Assembly: GCF_027923765.1 (NCBI RefSeq) | Contig: NZ_AP026709.1 | Span: 2,958,501 to 3,022,500 of the forward strand | Source: Pseudodesulfovibrio nedwellii | Lineage (GTDB): Bacteria; Desulfobacterota; Desulfovibrionia; Desulfovibrionales; Desulfovibrionaceae | Reading direction: 5' to 3' | DNA: 64,000 bases | Shown here: positions 22,713 through 31,082 of the stretch, one piece after another | Layout: the number at the start of each line of letters is the position of its first letter | Numbering within the stretch: the first letter of the stretch is position 1 | Translations under genes and position numbers: made by a program | The notes under the pieces: model-generated | Seen by the model: only the letters and a program-made list of their open reading frames with translations | Told to the model about the DNA's origin: nothing | Database searches by the model: none

Positions 22713-23474
22713 CTATTCCGAAACGATTCTGTCCTTGGGAGGCAGGTAGCTGTTTAATTTTTCCTCGATGATGCGCGGGTTTTCGCCTTTTGAAATGGAA
22801 AGAATCCCTTCCATAATCATTTCACGGAGCAGGATTTCTTCTTTGCTTCGAGCTTTGAGTTTTCCTGCCATGGGATTGAGGACGAGGTTCGCTATGATTG
22901 CACCGTACAAGGTGGTCAGTAAGGCGACAGCCATGGCTGGGCCGATGGAAGACGGGTCAGACATCGTTTGAAGCATCTGTACCAGACCGATGACAGTACC
23001 GATCATTCCCATGGCCGGAGCCAGTGTGCCGAGGGCTGCCACGACATCCGCACCTGTGGCATGTCGTTCACCAAGGTATGAAATCTCGGTTTCCAGAATT
23101 TCCTGGATAGTCTGAGGTTCCAGGCCGTCAACGGTGAGCTGCAATCCTTTGCGCATGTAATCGTCGTCGATTTCCTTGATGAGCGGTTCCAGAGAGAGGA
23201 TTCCTTCACGGCGGGCGCGGTTGGCGTAATCCTTGAATCGTTCGATGACTTCAGACGGCGCATCTAGGCTGGAAAAGAATGTGTTTTTGATAACCCCAAC
23301 AACGCCGATGACGTAATTCATGGGGTAGTTGACCAGACCGGCACCGATGGTACCGCCCACAACAATAAGCAGTGACGGCACGGAAACGAAAATGATCAGG
23401 CTGGAACCTGTCATGATAGCCGACAGCACCAGTCCGAATGAGAGAACAATGCCAATTATGGTTCCTAGATCCAT
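22713..23474 (-). CDS. motA: flagellar motor stator protein MotA
   Basis: 253 residues with four membrane helices and the large cytoplasmic loop of MotA. Typical stretches: GTIIGIVLSFGLVLSAIM at the start, GFLAPAMGMIGTVIGL-like LAPAMGMIGTVIGLVQML in helix 3, and AVALLTTLYGAIIANLVLNP in helix 4. First of the stator and export genes on this strand, and 22 bases downstream of the PLP-protein gene, so it may be read from the same promoter. Confidence 0.95.
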   Translation of the reverse strand: MDLGTIIGIVLSFGLVLSAIMTGSSLIIFVSVPSLLIVVGGTIGAGLVNYPMNYVIGVVGVIKNTFFSSLDAPSEVIERFKDYANRARREGILSLEPLIKEIDDDYMRKGLQLTVDGLEPQTIQEILETEISYLGERHATGADVVAALGTLAPAMGMIGTVIGLVQMLQTMSDPSSIGPAMAVALLTTLYGAIIANLVLNPMAGKLKARSKEEILLREMIMEGILSISKGENPRIIEEKLNSYLPPKDRIVSE

Positions 23475-23496
23475 ACCGTATCCTCTGCCTTGGTTC

Positions 23497-24204
23497 TTAT
23501 ACCTTCGGAGGCCGTGCTCCGAAAATTCGTGTTCCTATTCGTACAAGAGTCGCGCCTTCCTGCACTGCCGGGATGAAATCTCCGGTCATGCCCATAGACA
23601 GGTGCGGCAATTGTGTTCCCAGTTGGCTTTCCAGTGTATCCCGTAACTCTCGTAAACGGGAAAAAACAGGTCGAGCTCGCTCCGGGTCATTGAAAAAAGG
23701 TGGCATTGTCATCAAACCGACAAGGCGCACGTTTTCCATTTTCATGACTTCATCAGCCAATTCTGGCAAAGAATCTACATTGATTCCAGACTTTTGTGCT
23801 TCTCCTGCGATGTTGACCTGCAAGAGTATGTCTTGAACTACATTGAGACTCAAAGCTTTTTTATGCAATGCTTGGGCCAGCTTACGTGAATCCACGCTGT
23901 GGACCAGTTCAAATTTCCCGGCCACGAATTTGGCCTTGTTGGATTGCAGCCCGCCGATAAAGTGCCACTTCACACGCAGGTCGGCTAGCTCTTCCTGTTT
24001 GTTCAGAACTTCTTGAACATAGTTTTCGCCAAAATCTATCTGTCCACTTTCAGTGAGCGCCCGTATATCCGAAGCAGGGTGCAGTTTTGACACAGCTACC
24101 AGCGAAACGTTTTCGGGCTTACGACCTGCGGCTTTGGCGGCCTCAGCCAGTTCCTCTTTCACCTGGGCCGTTTTATCGGCCAATTCAGTTTTTCTTGTGC
24201 TCAT
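23497..24204 (-). CDS. YggS/PLPBP-family pyridoxal-phosphate homeostasis protein
   Basis: 235 residues, single alanine-racemase-like barrel without a C-terminal domain. The PLP lysine lies in VSLVAVSKLHPASDI; other family stretches are FGENYVQEV, WHFIGGLQSNKAK, VNIAGEAQKSGI, LMTMPPF and LSMGMTGDF. The family binds PLP and buffers B6 supply rather than acting as an enzyme. It is placed upstream of motA, only 22 bases away. Confidence 0.93.
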   Translation of the reverse strand: MSTRKTELADKTAQVKEELAEAAKAAGRKPENVSLVAVSKLHPASDIRALTESGQIDFGENYVQEVLNKQEELADLRVKWHFIGGLQSNKAKFVAGKFELVHSVDSRKLAQALHKKALSLNVVQDILLQVNIAGEAQKSGINVDSLPELADEVMKMENVRLVGLMTMPPFFNDPERARPVFSRLRELRDTLESQLGTQLPHLSMGMTGDFIPAVQEGATLVRIGTRIFGARPPKV

Positions 24205-24558
24205 AACTTATCTATGAATCCCGGGCCTTATACTTCATTTTACTTTATCGGCCCAATCAATATTTAGTTTAATGAATTAATGATATTTTTTTCAATCCCC
24301 AGTCACAAACAAAGATATAGCACAGCTTTTCCCGCTGTAACCACCCGAAATTTCGTTGAAATCGGTTCAAGGAGGGAAAGTATAGTTTTATCGGGATTTT
24401 ATGTCTAGATTTAGTCTATAAACGATTGATTACCACATGGCTCTGGTCGAGATTGAATGAGAGGGATTTTTCGCCCATTTGTCAGGAAGTGGAAATGGGG
24501 AAGGAATAAAAAAAGGGCCGGTAAGTTCGGCCCTTTGGGGTACTTTGAGAATGAGCTG
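24205..24558. other. intergenic region between PLP-protein gene and HD-protein gene
   Basis: About 350 AT-rich bases upstream of the minus-strand PLP-protein gene and downstream of the HD-protein gene. Apart from the terminator at 24512-24536 I see no ORF with a ribosome site, no tRNA and no clear riboswitch. The promoter of the PLP-motA unit presumably lies near 24205-24300, but no convincing box pair stood out. Confidence 0.4.
24505..24536 (-). terminator. rho-independent terminator of the HD-protein gene
   Basis: On the minus strand AAAGGGCCG and CGGCCCTTT enclose a 7-base loop and run into TTTTTTTATT. It is 22 bases past the stop at 24559. Confidence 0.88.
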
Positions 24559-25689
24559 TTACGCGGGGGTAACAATCGAATGCACGGTGCGTGTGAGTTC
24601 GGCTTCGCCCTGTGCTGCGTAAGCTTCGTAGAGAGACATGATGGTGGTTTGAGAGAAAACGTAATTGCGAAGTTGGTTGAATGGTTTTTTCTTGAGGTCG
24701 TTTTCACTCATTTTGTAGTCGCGGACTGCTACTTTTTCCATGATCGGTATAATCCATTGGGCAGCAGGGACGGTCAGCACCCAGTCGTGGTCGCCGAGGT
24801 GGGTGACAAATCCCTCCTGGCGACGGGGCAGGGGCAGTGTTTTGCCGCCTTTTGCCAGCAGACCGTGCTTGACTGGATCAACTCCAGCGATGAGCGAAGC
24901 TGCCTGAATCCAGCCGACGACCTTGGCTTCATCTTCCGGGGTGCGCGGGTGATTATGCGCACAGGCCTGAGCTACACAGACTTCGGCGGGCAGACCGCGC
25001 ACAATGGATTCGGCAACACCTAGAGGGTGATGTTCGCCAGTACCGCCTAGTTTCATTTCGGTTCTGGATTTGCCATTTTCATCCCATTGAAAAACCCATG
25101 GTTTATGCAGGTCATGAAGAATTTGGGCCGCGATGACCACGTCGCGATCCAGCAGGTAGTCGTATACGCTACGATATCCATCATAGAGGGCCATGGATAC
25201 CCGGATGTTGAGGTCGGTGTGCGTTGCCAAACCTCCGGGGTAAGAATGGTGGCTCTGATAGCCGCTGCCCGGAGCAGAATAGAACGGCTGGGATGATTTG
25301 GAACTGTCGGTCACCGGCGGGAGGAAGTCGGCTTCTTTTACATCCTTGAGTAAGCCCTTTGCGGTCAGTTCTTTGTATATGTTTTTTTTGTTTGATCGAC
25401 TCATTCCCTTGGTCAGAGTGGGAGCAGGGTTGTCGAGGATCGCTTCCACGCGGTTACGGATATCTGGGTTGCGAATTTCTGCGGCAGCGAGCCGAATGGA
25501 TCGCCATGATGCCGAAACCGGTGCTGAGGCTTCGGCCATGGAAACAGGATTCATTTCCATACATTCATCCAAGGTTTTACAGGACGGTGCTGCAAGGACA
25601 GGATTTGCTATGGCGCTGGCTGCAACGACTGCACCGGCTACAGCTCCGAGTTTCAGGAAGTCGCGACGATTCAAGTGTTCGATAGACAT
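24559..25689 (-). CDS. Tat-exported HD-domain protein of unknown function
   Basis: 376 residues. The N-terminus has a twin-arginine signal (NRRDFLKLGAVAGAVVAAS, cleavage near VLAAP), so it is exported folded, probably with metal bound. The rest contains an HD-type metal site: H157 in GGLATHTD, H192-D193 in QILHDLHKPW, H220/H221 in GTGEHHPLG, and H245/H247 in ACAHNHPRT. HD proteins are normally cytoplasmic phosphohydrolases, so a periplasmic one is unusual. Substrate unknown. GGAG lies before the ATG; single-gene unit closed by its own terminator. Confidence 0.75.
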   Translation of the reverse strand: MSIEHLNRRDFLKLGAVAGAVVAASAIANPVLAAPSCKTLDECMEMNPVSMAEASAPVSASWRSIRLAAAEIRNPDIRNRVEAILDNPAPTLTKGMSRSNKKNIYKELTAKGLLKDVKEADFLPPVTDSSKSSQPFYSAPGSGYQSHHSYPGGLATHTDLNIRVSMALYDGYRSVYDYLLDRDVVIAAQILHDLHKPWVFQWDENGKSRTEMKLGGTGEHHPLGVAESIVRGLPAEVCVAQACAHNHPRTPEDEAKVVGWIQAASLIAGVDPVKHGLLAKGGKTLPLPRRQEGFVTHLGDHDWVLTVPAAQWIIPIMEKVAVRDYKMSENDLKKKPFNQLRNYVFSQTTIMSLYEAYAAQGEAELTRTVHSIVTPA

Positions 25690-26082
25690 ATGGTTTCTCC
25701 TAGAATACAGGGGTTTTATTGATGTCTTCTCTATACTTTTTTAGTGCGATAATTGTGTGCCTTCGTCGTGACGGAGTGTGTCTGCGTTGTGAATATTCTG
25801 TGAAAAGTGAGGCGGTTGTTACGCTTTGATGGGAGGGTAAGAAGGAGAAATCATCCATTATCTATATTAGAAGGGTTGACGAATTGCCTAATAAGCGTGC
25901 ATACAGCGCAATCTGACCACCCGGAATGTGATTCGGATTGTCTGATGACCATTATAGCCGGATGGAAAACCGGAAAATTTCTAACAGTCTGTTCAAGAAT
26001 GCGCGAGTGCCGGGCAGCGAAGCCGCTGTTAAGCGTGATGCAATCGTGAGTTTTTGAAGAGCCTGATATGAGAGAGCCGAAC
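25690..26082. other. intergenic region upstream of topA
   Basis: About 390 bases between divergent genes, expected to hold promoters for the HD-protein gene and topA. A TTGACG at 25876-25881 followed 17 bases later by GCATAC (25899-25904) is a weak sigma-70-like candidate for topA. No ORF with good support and no known RNA fold. Confidence 0.35.
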
Positions 26083-28497
26083 ATGTCGAAAGATCTTATT
26101 ATCGTTGAGTCCCCTGCCAAGGTGAAGACCATTTCCAAATTCCTGGGCAAGAATTTTATTGTCGATGCCTCGGTGGGCCATGTTCGTGATTTGCCCACCC
26201 GAGACCTCGGTGTAGACGAAGAAAATGACTTTGCTCCCCGTTATGAAATAATTCAAGGCAAGGAAGATGTGGTCAAACGTCTTCAAGCCGCAGCAAAGAA
26301 GGCTGATACAGTCTTCCTCGCCCCTGACCCCGACCGCGAAGGTGAGGCCATTGCATGGCACGTTGCTGAACTTTTGAAGCCGGTCAACGATAAAATTCGG
26401 CGTATTCAGTTCAACGAAATTACCTCCCGCGCCGTTAAAGAGGCTTTGGAAAACGCACAGGAACTTAATGAAGACCTGTTTGATTCCCAGCAGGCCAGAC
26501 GTATTTTGGATCGGTTGGTGGGCTACAAGATTTCTCCCATCCTGTGGAAGAATGTGAAACGCGGTATTTCCGCAGGACGTGTCCAGTCCGTGGCACTCAA
26601 AATTTTGGTGGAACGCGAAAAAGAACGTCGGGCTTTCCGGGCTGATGAGTATTGGCCTTTCAAGGTGCTGCTTGAGGGTGGCAACCCACCGCCGTTCTGG
26701 TTGGACCTGCATAAGCTGGCCGGCAAGGCTGTCAAACCCGGCGTTAATCATGTCGGCAATCAGGGCGAAGCTGAAAAACTTCAGAATGCGTTGGAAACCG
26801 GCGAGTTCAAGGTTGATTCCGTGCAGGAGAAGCAGCGCAAGCGTAATCCTTTGCCGCCATATATTACCTCGACGCTTCAGCAGGACGCCAACCGGCGTAT
26901 GGGCTACTCCGCCAAGCGGACCATGTCCATTGCCCAGCGTCTCTACGAAGGTGTGGAACTCGGCAAGCGTGGTACCACGGCGCTTATCACCTATATGCGT
27001 ACTGACTCCGTCCGTATCGCCAAGGATGCACAGGATGCGGCCAAGGAGTTGATCCTTGATCGGTTCGGCGCTGATTACTATCCGCCCAAGCCCCGTCAGT
27101 TTAAGACAAAGGGCGGCGCTCAGGATGCGCATGAAGCCATACGTCCGGTTGATGTGACCATTACGCCTGATGACGTGAAGTCTTATTTGCCTTCCGAGCA
27201 GCATAAACTGTATCGACTTATTTGGCAGCGTTTTGTCGCTTCACAAATGGCCGTTGCCACTTTTTGGGATACCACGGTTCTCGTGACCGCCCCGGAAACC
27301 ATCTGGCGTGCCAAGGGAGAACGTTTGCTCTTTGCCGGTTTTCTGGCTGCCATGGACAAGGCCAGCAGCGATGACGATACTGAATTGCCCAAGCTCCACG
27401 AAGGTGACGTTCTCGCCCTTAATGAATTGAAGAAGGAACAGAAGTTCACCCAGCCACCGCCGCGTTACTCTGAAGCATCGCTGGTCAAAACGCTGGAAGA
27501 GCTTGGTATTGGTCGTCCTTCTACCTATGCGGCGATTATTTCCACATTGCTCGACCGCGAGTATGCCCGTCAGGAAGAAAAACGGTTTGTGCCTACGGAA
27601 CTTGGTTTCACTGTTTCCGATAAGCTCGGCGAACATTTTCAGGCGCTCATGGATGTGGGCTTTACCGCCCAAATGGAAGGCATGCTTGATGCCGTGGCCG
27701 AGGGTAAGAAGGACTGGAAAGATCTGCTGAAACATTTTGGCGATGATTTTTATCCGACCTTGGAAAAAGCCCGTACCGAGATGGCTCGGAGTCAGCAGGT
27801 CACGGACATCAACTGCGAGAATTGCGGCAAGCCCATGGCTATCAAGTTCGGCAAGACCGGCGAATTCCTCGGATGTACTGGTTTTCCAGGCTGTCGTACC
27901 ATCAAGAACTTTACCCGCGATGAGCAGGGTGCCATTCAGGTTGTTGAACGTGAAAAACCCGAAGAGACCGGCGTACTGTGCGAAAAGTGCGGTCGTCCCA
28001 TGGCGATTAAGCAGTCTCGTCGAGGAGAATTTCTGGGCTGTACAGGCTATCCTGATTGTAAATCCATTGTTAATTTCAAGCGTGATGAAAACGGCAAGAT
28101 TCAGGTCGTTGAATCTGAAAAGCCCGAAGTTGTCGGAACCTGTCCTGACTGCGGCGGCGAATTGCTGCTCAAGAAGGCCCGTACCGGTTCCCGGTTTATT
28201 GCCTGTTCAAATTACCCGGATTGTACCTACGCGGCACCGTTTTCCACTGGCGTTCCTTGTCCGAAAGAAGGGTGCGAGGGCGAATTGGTGGAAAAATCGT
28301 CGCGTCGAGGCAAGCTTTTTTATTCTTGTTCAACCTATCCCAAGTGCGACTATGCGGTGTGGAACTGGCCTGTCAACGAGCCGTGTCCAAAGTGCGAGCA
28401 TCCGATTCTGACCCGCAAGACCACCAAGGATAAGGGCGAACATATTGCTTGTCCCAAGAAGGGCTGCGGATACACTCGTCCTGTCGAGGACGAATAG
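26083..28497 (+). CDS. topA: DNA topoisomerase I
   Basis: Type IA topoisomerase of 804 residues that relaxes negative supercoils. Start chosen at MSKDLIIVESPAKVKT, the usual family N-terminus; an ATG five codons earlier (26068) also has a ribosome site. Toprim domain: VESPAKVKT and LAPDPDREGEAIAWH. Catalytic Tyr304 in LITYMRTDS. The C-terminus has five zinc-ribbon units: four Cys4 types (such as CENCGKPM with GCTGFPGC, and CPDCGGEL with ACSNYPDC) and a final CPKCEHPIL with CPKKGC. Followed by a long inverted repeat before rsmG. Confidence 0.95.
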   Translation: MSKDLIIVESPAKVKTISKFLGKNFIVDASVGHVRDLPTRDLGVDEENDFAPRYEIIQGKEDVVKRLQAAAKKADTVFLAPDPDREGEAIAWHVAELLKPVNDKIRRIQFNEITSRAVKEALENAQELNEDLFDSQQARRILDRLVGYKISPILWKNVKRGISAGRVQSVALKILVEREKERRAFRADEYWPFKVLLEGGNPPPFWLDLHKLAGKAVKPGVNHVGNQGEAEKLQNALETGEFKVDSVQEKQRKRNPLPPYITSTLQQDANRRMGYSAKRTMSIAQRLYEGVELGKRGTTALITYMRTDSVRIAKDAQDAAKELILDRFGADYYPPKPRQFKTKGGAQDAHEAIRPVDVTITPDDVKSYLPSEQHKLYRLIWQRFVASQMAVATFWDTTVLVTAPETIWRAKGERLLFAGFLAAMDKASSDDDTELPKLHEGDVLALNELKKEQKFTQPPPRYSEASLVKTLEELGIGRPSTYAAIISTLLDREYARQEEKRFVPTELGFTVSDKLGEHFQALMDVGFTAQMEGMLDAVAEGKKDWKDLLKHFGDDFYPTLEKARTEMARSQQVTDINCENCGKPMAIKFGKTGEFLGCTGFPGCRTIKNFTRDEQGAIQVVEREKPEETGVLCEKCGRPMAIKQSRRGEFLGCTGYPDCKSIVNFKRDENGKIQVVESEKPEVVGTCPDCGGELLLKKARTGSRFIACSNYPDCTYAAPFSTGVPCPKEGCEGELVEKSSRRGKLFYSCSTYPKCDYAVWNWPVNEPCPKCEHPILTRKTTKDKGEHIACPKKGCGYTRPVEDE

Positions 28498-28525
28498 TCC
28501 GGCTTCCGATAGCGGGCCATCTGCA

Positions 28526-28607
28526 CATTTTTCGGGCACAGTTTTAACCCTCAACGTAGCTAGGCTACGCCTCCGGTTAAACTGTGCCCGAGAAAATGCA
28601 CATCTGA
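28526..28607. repeat. long imperfect inverted repeat between topA and rsmG
   Basis: About 27 bases on the left (TGCACATTTTTCGGGCACAG then TTTTAACC) pair with the right side (GGTTAAACTGTGCCCGAGAA then AATGCACA), with a nested GTAGC/GCTAC hairpin in the loop (near 28555-28570). It begins some 20 bases after the topA stop. It could end topA transcription or mark a mobile hairpin; no T run follows the outer stem. Confidence 0.7.
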
Positions 28608-28716
28608 CCCATTCTCGAAAGCCTCACGTTGTTGTGTGGCGGGGGTGAAGGGCGCTGCGCTGCTTCGCTTCGTCGGAGTCGGAATGTTTGGAGTGGAGAA
28701 TTTATAGGGATAATTC

Positions 28717-29394
28717 ATGGCGAACGTATCTCCTTCATATGATGATGTCTTAGCTGCTGCGGAGCGGTTGGGTCGACCCGTGGATGCGGAGCAGGCAGAA
28801 CTGTTGGCGGTGTATCTGAGGCAGCTGATCAAGTGGAACAAGAAGATGAACCTGGTTGGCAAGTCTGACTGGCGGACCGTTTTCAATACACTTGTGGTGG
28901 ACTCCTTGTTTTTGGCGGATTTTTTGAAAGGGCTGCCACTTGGCGACAAACCGTTGTGTCTCGATTTTGGTGCCGGAGCGGGGTTGCCGGGGATTCCTTT
29001 GCGTGCGTTATGGCAGGAAGGAGATTACTGGCTTGTCGAATTGCGCGAGAAGCGAGCGTTGTTTATGACATCCGTACTCAGCAAGCTCAAATTGCCCGGT
29101 ACAAATGTCTTTCGCGGTAGGGCAGAAGATGCTTTGGCGCGACTGGAAAAGGGCAGGACAGAAGCAACTGCTGATCTTATCCTCAGCCGTGCGTTTATGC
29201 CGTGGCCCAAGCTGCTTGATTTCATTTATCCCATGTTGCGTAAGGATGAAGAGAGGGCTGGTGTTGCGGTCATCTTGTCCAATGATCTGCCTCCCGCTGA
29301 ATCTGAATTGCCTGAAGGGTGGGTGCTCGGAAATGTCGCGAGTTATCCAGCGGCCCGGGGAGAGCGTTTTTTTTGGTCGTTGAAGGTGCGGTAG
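28717..29394 (+). CDS. rsmG: 16S rRNA (guanine-527-N7)-methyltransferase RsmG
   Basis: 225 residues, class I SAM methyltransferase. N-terminal LIKWNKKMNLVGKSDWR is typical of RsmG, as is the SAM loop CLDFGAGAGLPGIPLRAL near residue 88 and LILSRAFMPWPKLLDF near 150. It methylates N7 of G527 in 16S rRNA; loss in other bacteria gives low-level streptomycin resistance. GGATAATTC precedes the ATG. Here it is beside topA, away from the usual parAB/mnmG setting. Confidence 0.92.
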   Translation: MANVSPSYDDVLAAAERLGRPVDAEQAELLAVYLRQLIKWNKKMNLVGKSDWRTVFNTLVVDSLFLADFLKGLPLGDKPLCLDFGAGAGLPGIPLRALWQEGDYWLVELREKRALFMTSVLSKLKLPGTNVFRGRAEDALARLEKGRTEATADLILSRAFMPWPKLLDFIYPMLRKDEERAGVAVILSNDLPPAESELPEGWVLGNVASYPAARGERFFWSLKVR

Positions 29395-29428
29395 AAGATG
29401 CCTCCGGCGAGAAGATTGATATTTTTGA

Positions 29429-29465
29429 AGAAAGCCCTGACAGCGCGTGTTGTCGGGGCTTTCTT
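29429..29465. terminator. bidirectional terminator between rsmG and methyltransferase gene
   Basis: AAGAAAGCCCTGACA and TGTCGGGGCTTTCTT pair (one mismatch) around a 7-base loop. It lies between convergent stops at 29394 (+) and 29470 (-). Confidence 0.85.
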
Positions 29466-29469
29466 CTAT

Positions 29470-30276
29470 TTACTGTGGTTTTTGTGCAACGACGATGAGT
29501 CTGCTGCTTAAGGCGATCACTTCCGGGTGTGTAGCGTAATCGCGTTCAAGTTTTTCAAGGGCCTGAGTGGTGTCTGTTGCTTTCATTGCGGCATTGGTCT
29601 TTGCGCTGGGTGGGAATGTGAACAGGGGAGTGAGGCCTGCGAGGGTGTGTATTGTCATGCCAAAGTGCTCAAAGGTTTTTGTAAGCTCTGTCGGGCCGAA
29701 CAGGTGCAGATCCATATTCCCCTTGGATGAAAATTCGCCGGTTTCAAGCGTGTGCATGAAATCTGCGGATGGCTTGTCGCGGAATAAGTCAAAAGCGAGG
29801 CGGTATTTGTTTCCTGCATCGCATAAGACGTACCCGCCGGGACGGACGACACGGCAGTATTCGCCTATGGCTTTCTTCGGGTCGGAGGATAAGGAAATAG
29901 GTTCCCCGGTTGATATGACCATATCGAAGCTGGCGTCTTTAAAGGGATGCAGGTCGCAGACATCCAACACCTCAAATCTGATGTTGTCGAAACCTTTACG
30001 GTCAGCGTCTTCTTGTGCTTTCGCGAGCATGCCAGGCGAAAAATCCGAACACGTGAGAGCAAAACCCATGGGGACCAGATGCTCGGCCCATCGTCCGGTT
30101 CCGCAGCCTGCTTCCAGTACTTTACCTTCGGGAAATTCTGGGAGAAGTGGTTCTATGTGCCGCCACCAACTTTCATGATAGAATTGGCCTGAATGGTTAT
30201 CTGATTTGCACAGCTTTCTTGCCGCATGCTGTTCAGCCCTTTCGTCCCAAATTTTTCGCAGTTCGTCATTGTTCAT
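29470..30276 (-). CDS. class I SAM-dependent methyltransferase
   Basis: 268 residues. SAM-binding motif I VLEAGCGTGRWAEHL near residue 54, motif II region LTCSDFSPGMLAKA, motif IV FEVLDVCDLHPF and SFDMVISTGEPISLSS. This is the Methyltransf_11/25 fold. Acceptor unknown. GGAG lies six bases before the ATG. It is divergent from the marR gene; two palindromes in the shared promoter region suggest that MarR may control it. Confidence 0.82.
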   Translation of the reverse strand: MNNDELRKIWDERAEQHAARKLCKSDNHSGQFYHESWWRHIEPLLPEFPEGKVLEAGCGTGRWAEHLVPMGFALTCSDFSPGMLAKAQEDADRKGFDNIRFEVLDVCDLHPFKDASFDMVISTGEPISLSSDPKKAIGEYCRVVRPGGYVLCDAGNKYRLAFDLFRDKPSADFMHTLETGEFSSKGNMDLHLFGPTELTKTFEHFGMTIHTLAGLTPLFTFPPSAKTNAAMKATDTTQALEKLERDYATHPEVIALSSRLIVVAQKPQ

Positions 30277-30321
30277 AATGTCTCCTTGATGGTCTGGAAG
30301 AATGATAGATGTAAATAAATT

Positions 30322-30346
30322 ATTTTGTAAAGCTTCTAAACAAAAT
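30322..30346. promoter_or_regulatory. candidate MarR operator 1
   Basis: ATTTTGT (30322-30328) and ACAAAAT (30340-30346) are perfect inverted arms with an 11-base spacer, located 46 bases before the methyltransferase start. A second palindrome with identical arm and spacer lengths lies next to the marR start. Confidence 0.5.
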
Positions 30347-30403
30347 AAAGTTGATTAGTGAACAATCAATTGTCGAGAAATCAAGCTATTGAAGCGAGAG
30401 CTA

Positions 30404-30443
30404 GTACAAGTGTTGTACAAAATGTGTATTTACTTTACATTTT
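30404..30443. promoter_or_regulatory. candidate MarR operators 2 and 3 at the marR start
   Basis: Two perfect inverted repeats lie side by side: GTACAA-GTG-TTGTAC (30404-30418) and AAAATGT/ACATTTT (30419-30425 and 30437-30443, 11-base spacer). The second ends four bases before the marR ATG, where a bound repressor could block transcription or ribosome loading. Autoregulation is inferred. Confidence 0.5.
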
Positions 30444-30447
30444 CAGC

Positions 30448-30927
30448 ATGACGACAAAAGAAGAAACCATTGTACATATTTCTGGAAGGTTGAAGCGGAT
30501 TATTCGTCAACATATGCGTATCGAGAAGTTACCAATTCATATTGGTGAGTCGTGTGTGCTGCGGCCGGGAGAAGTGCATTTCGTGCAGGCCATTGGCCGA
30601 AATCCCGGGATGAATATACATGAACTCGGTGGGGTGATGGGGGTGACACGGAGTGCCTCATCACAAATGGTTGGCAAGTTGGTGGAGAAATGTTTTGCAG
30701 AAAAGCGTTCTACACCTGAGAATCGCAAGGAAGCTCGGGTTTATTTAACTTCTGCAGGAGAAGAGGCATTTAGTGTTCATGAAGATTTTCATGAGCGGCA
30801 TTTTAAAGAGTTGCTGCACAGACTCGATGAGTTTTCTGATACTCAGATAGCGACGGCTGCAGCAGTCCTTTCCGTGTTCGAAGGCATCATGGACGAACGC
30901 ATGGAAGAACTCTTCGGCAAAGAATAG
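30448..30927 (+). CDS. MarR-family transcriptional regulator
   Basis: 159 residues from the ATG at 30448 (MTTKEETIVHISGRL). An upstream in-frame start would overlap the palindromes. Winged helix: GMNIHELGGVMGVTRSASSQMVGKLVEK (recognition helix) and the wing KRSTPENRKEARVYLTSAGEE with the conserved Asn-Arg-Lys. Typical MarR dimers respond to small aromatic or oxidising ligands. Divergent from the methyltransferase gene. There is no strong Shine-Dalgarno, which fits low expression. A perfect palindrome ends the gene. Confidence 0.88.
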   Translation: MTTKEETIVHISGRLKRIIRQHMRIEKLPIHIGESCVLRPGEVHFVQAIGRNPGMNIHELGGVMGVTRSASSQMVGKLVEKCFAEKRSTPENRKEARVYLTSAGEEAFSVHEDFHERHFKELLHRLDEFSDTQIATAAAVLSVFEGIMDERMEELFGKE

Positions 30928-30929
30928 AC

Positions 30930-30976
30930 AAGAAGTCTCGGTAGCATTAATGCTACCGAGACTTCTTGTTTTTTTA
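30930..30976 (+). terminator. terminator built from a perfect 38-bp palindrome
   Basis: Bases 30930-30967 equal their own reverse complement (AAGAAGTCTCGGTAGCAT, centre TA, then the mirror arm). They are followed by GTTTTTTT. It lies immediately after the marR stop. Confidence 0.9.
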
Positions 30977-30982
30977 TAAACC

Positions 30983-31076
30983 CTTTCGCCGAAGGCGACA
31001 TGGGATTCTTAAGGCCTTCGACCTTAAGCCGTCGGAGACGAAATCACCCGACAATTTCGCCGAAGGCGGTTCCCAA
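30983..31076. repeat. small hairpin repeats between marR and cysS
   Basis: TTTCGCCGAAGGCG occurs twice (about 30984-30997 and 31055-31068) and flanks CTTAAGG/CCTTAAG (31008-31014 and 31022-31028). These GC-rich short elements resemble REP-type intergenic repeats. They may also contribute to termination of the leftward cysS transcript. Confidence 0.5.
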
Positions 31077-31082
31077 CTTAAT

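Noticed and set aside
26029..27204. 391-codon minus-strand ORF antisense to topA
   Set aside because: Codon-bias shadow; no recognisable domains and TopA motifs are clear on the plus strand.
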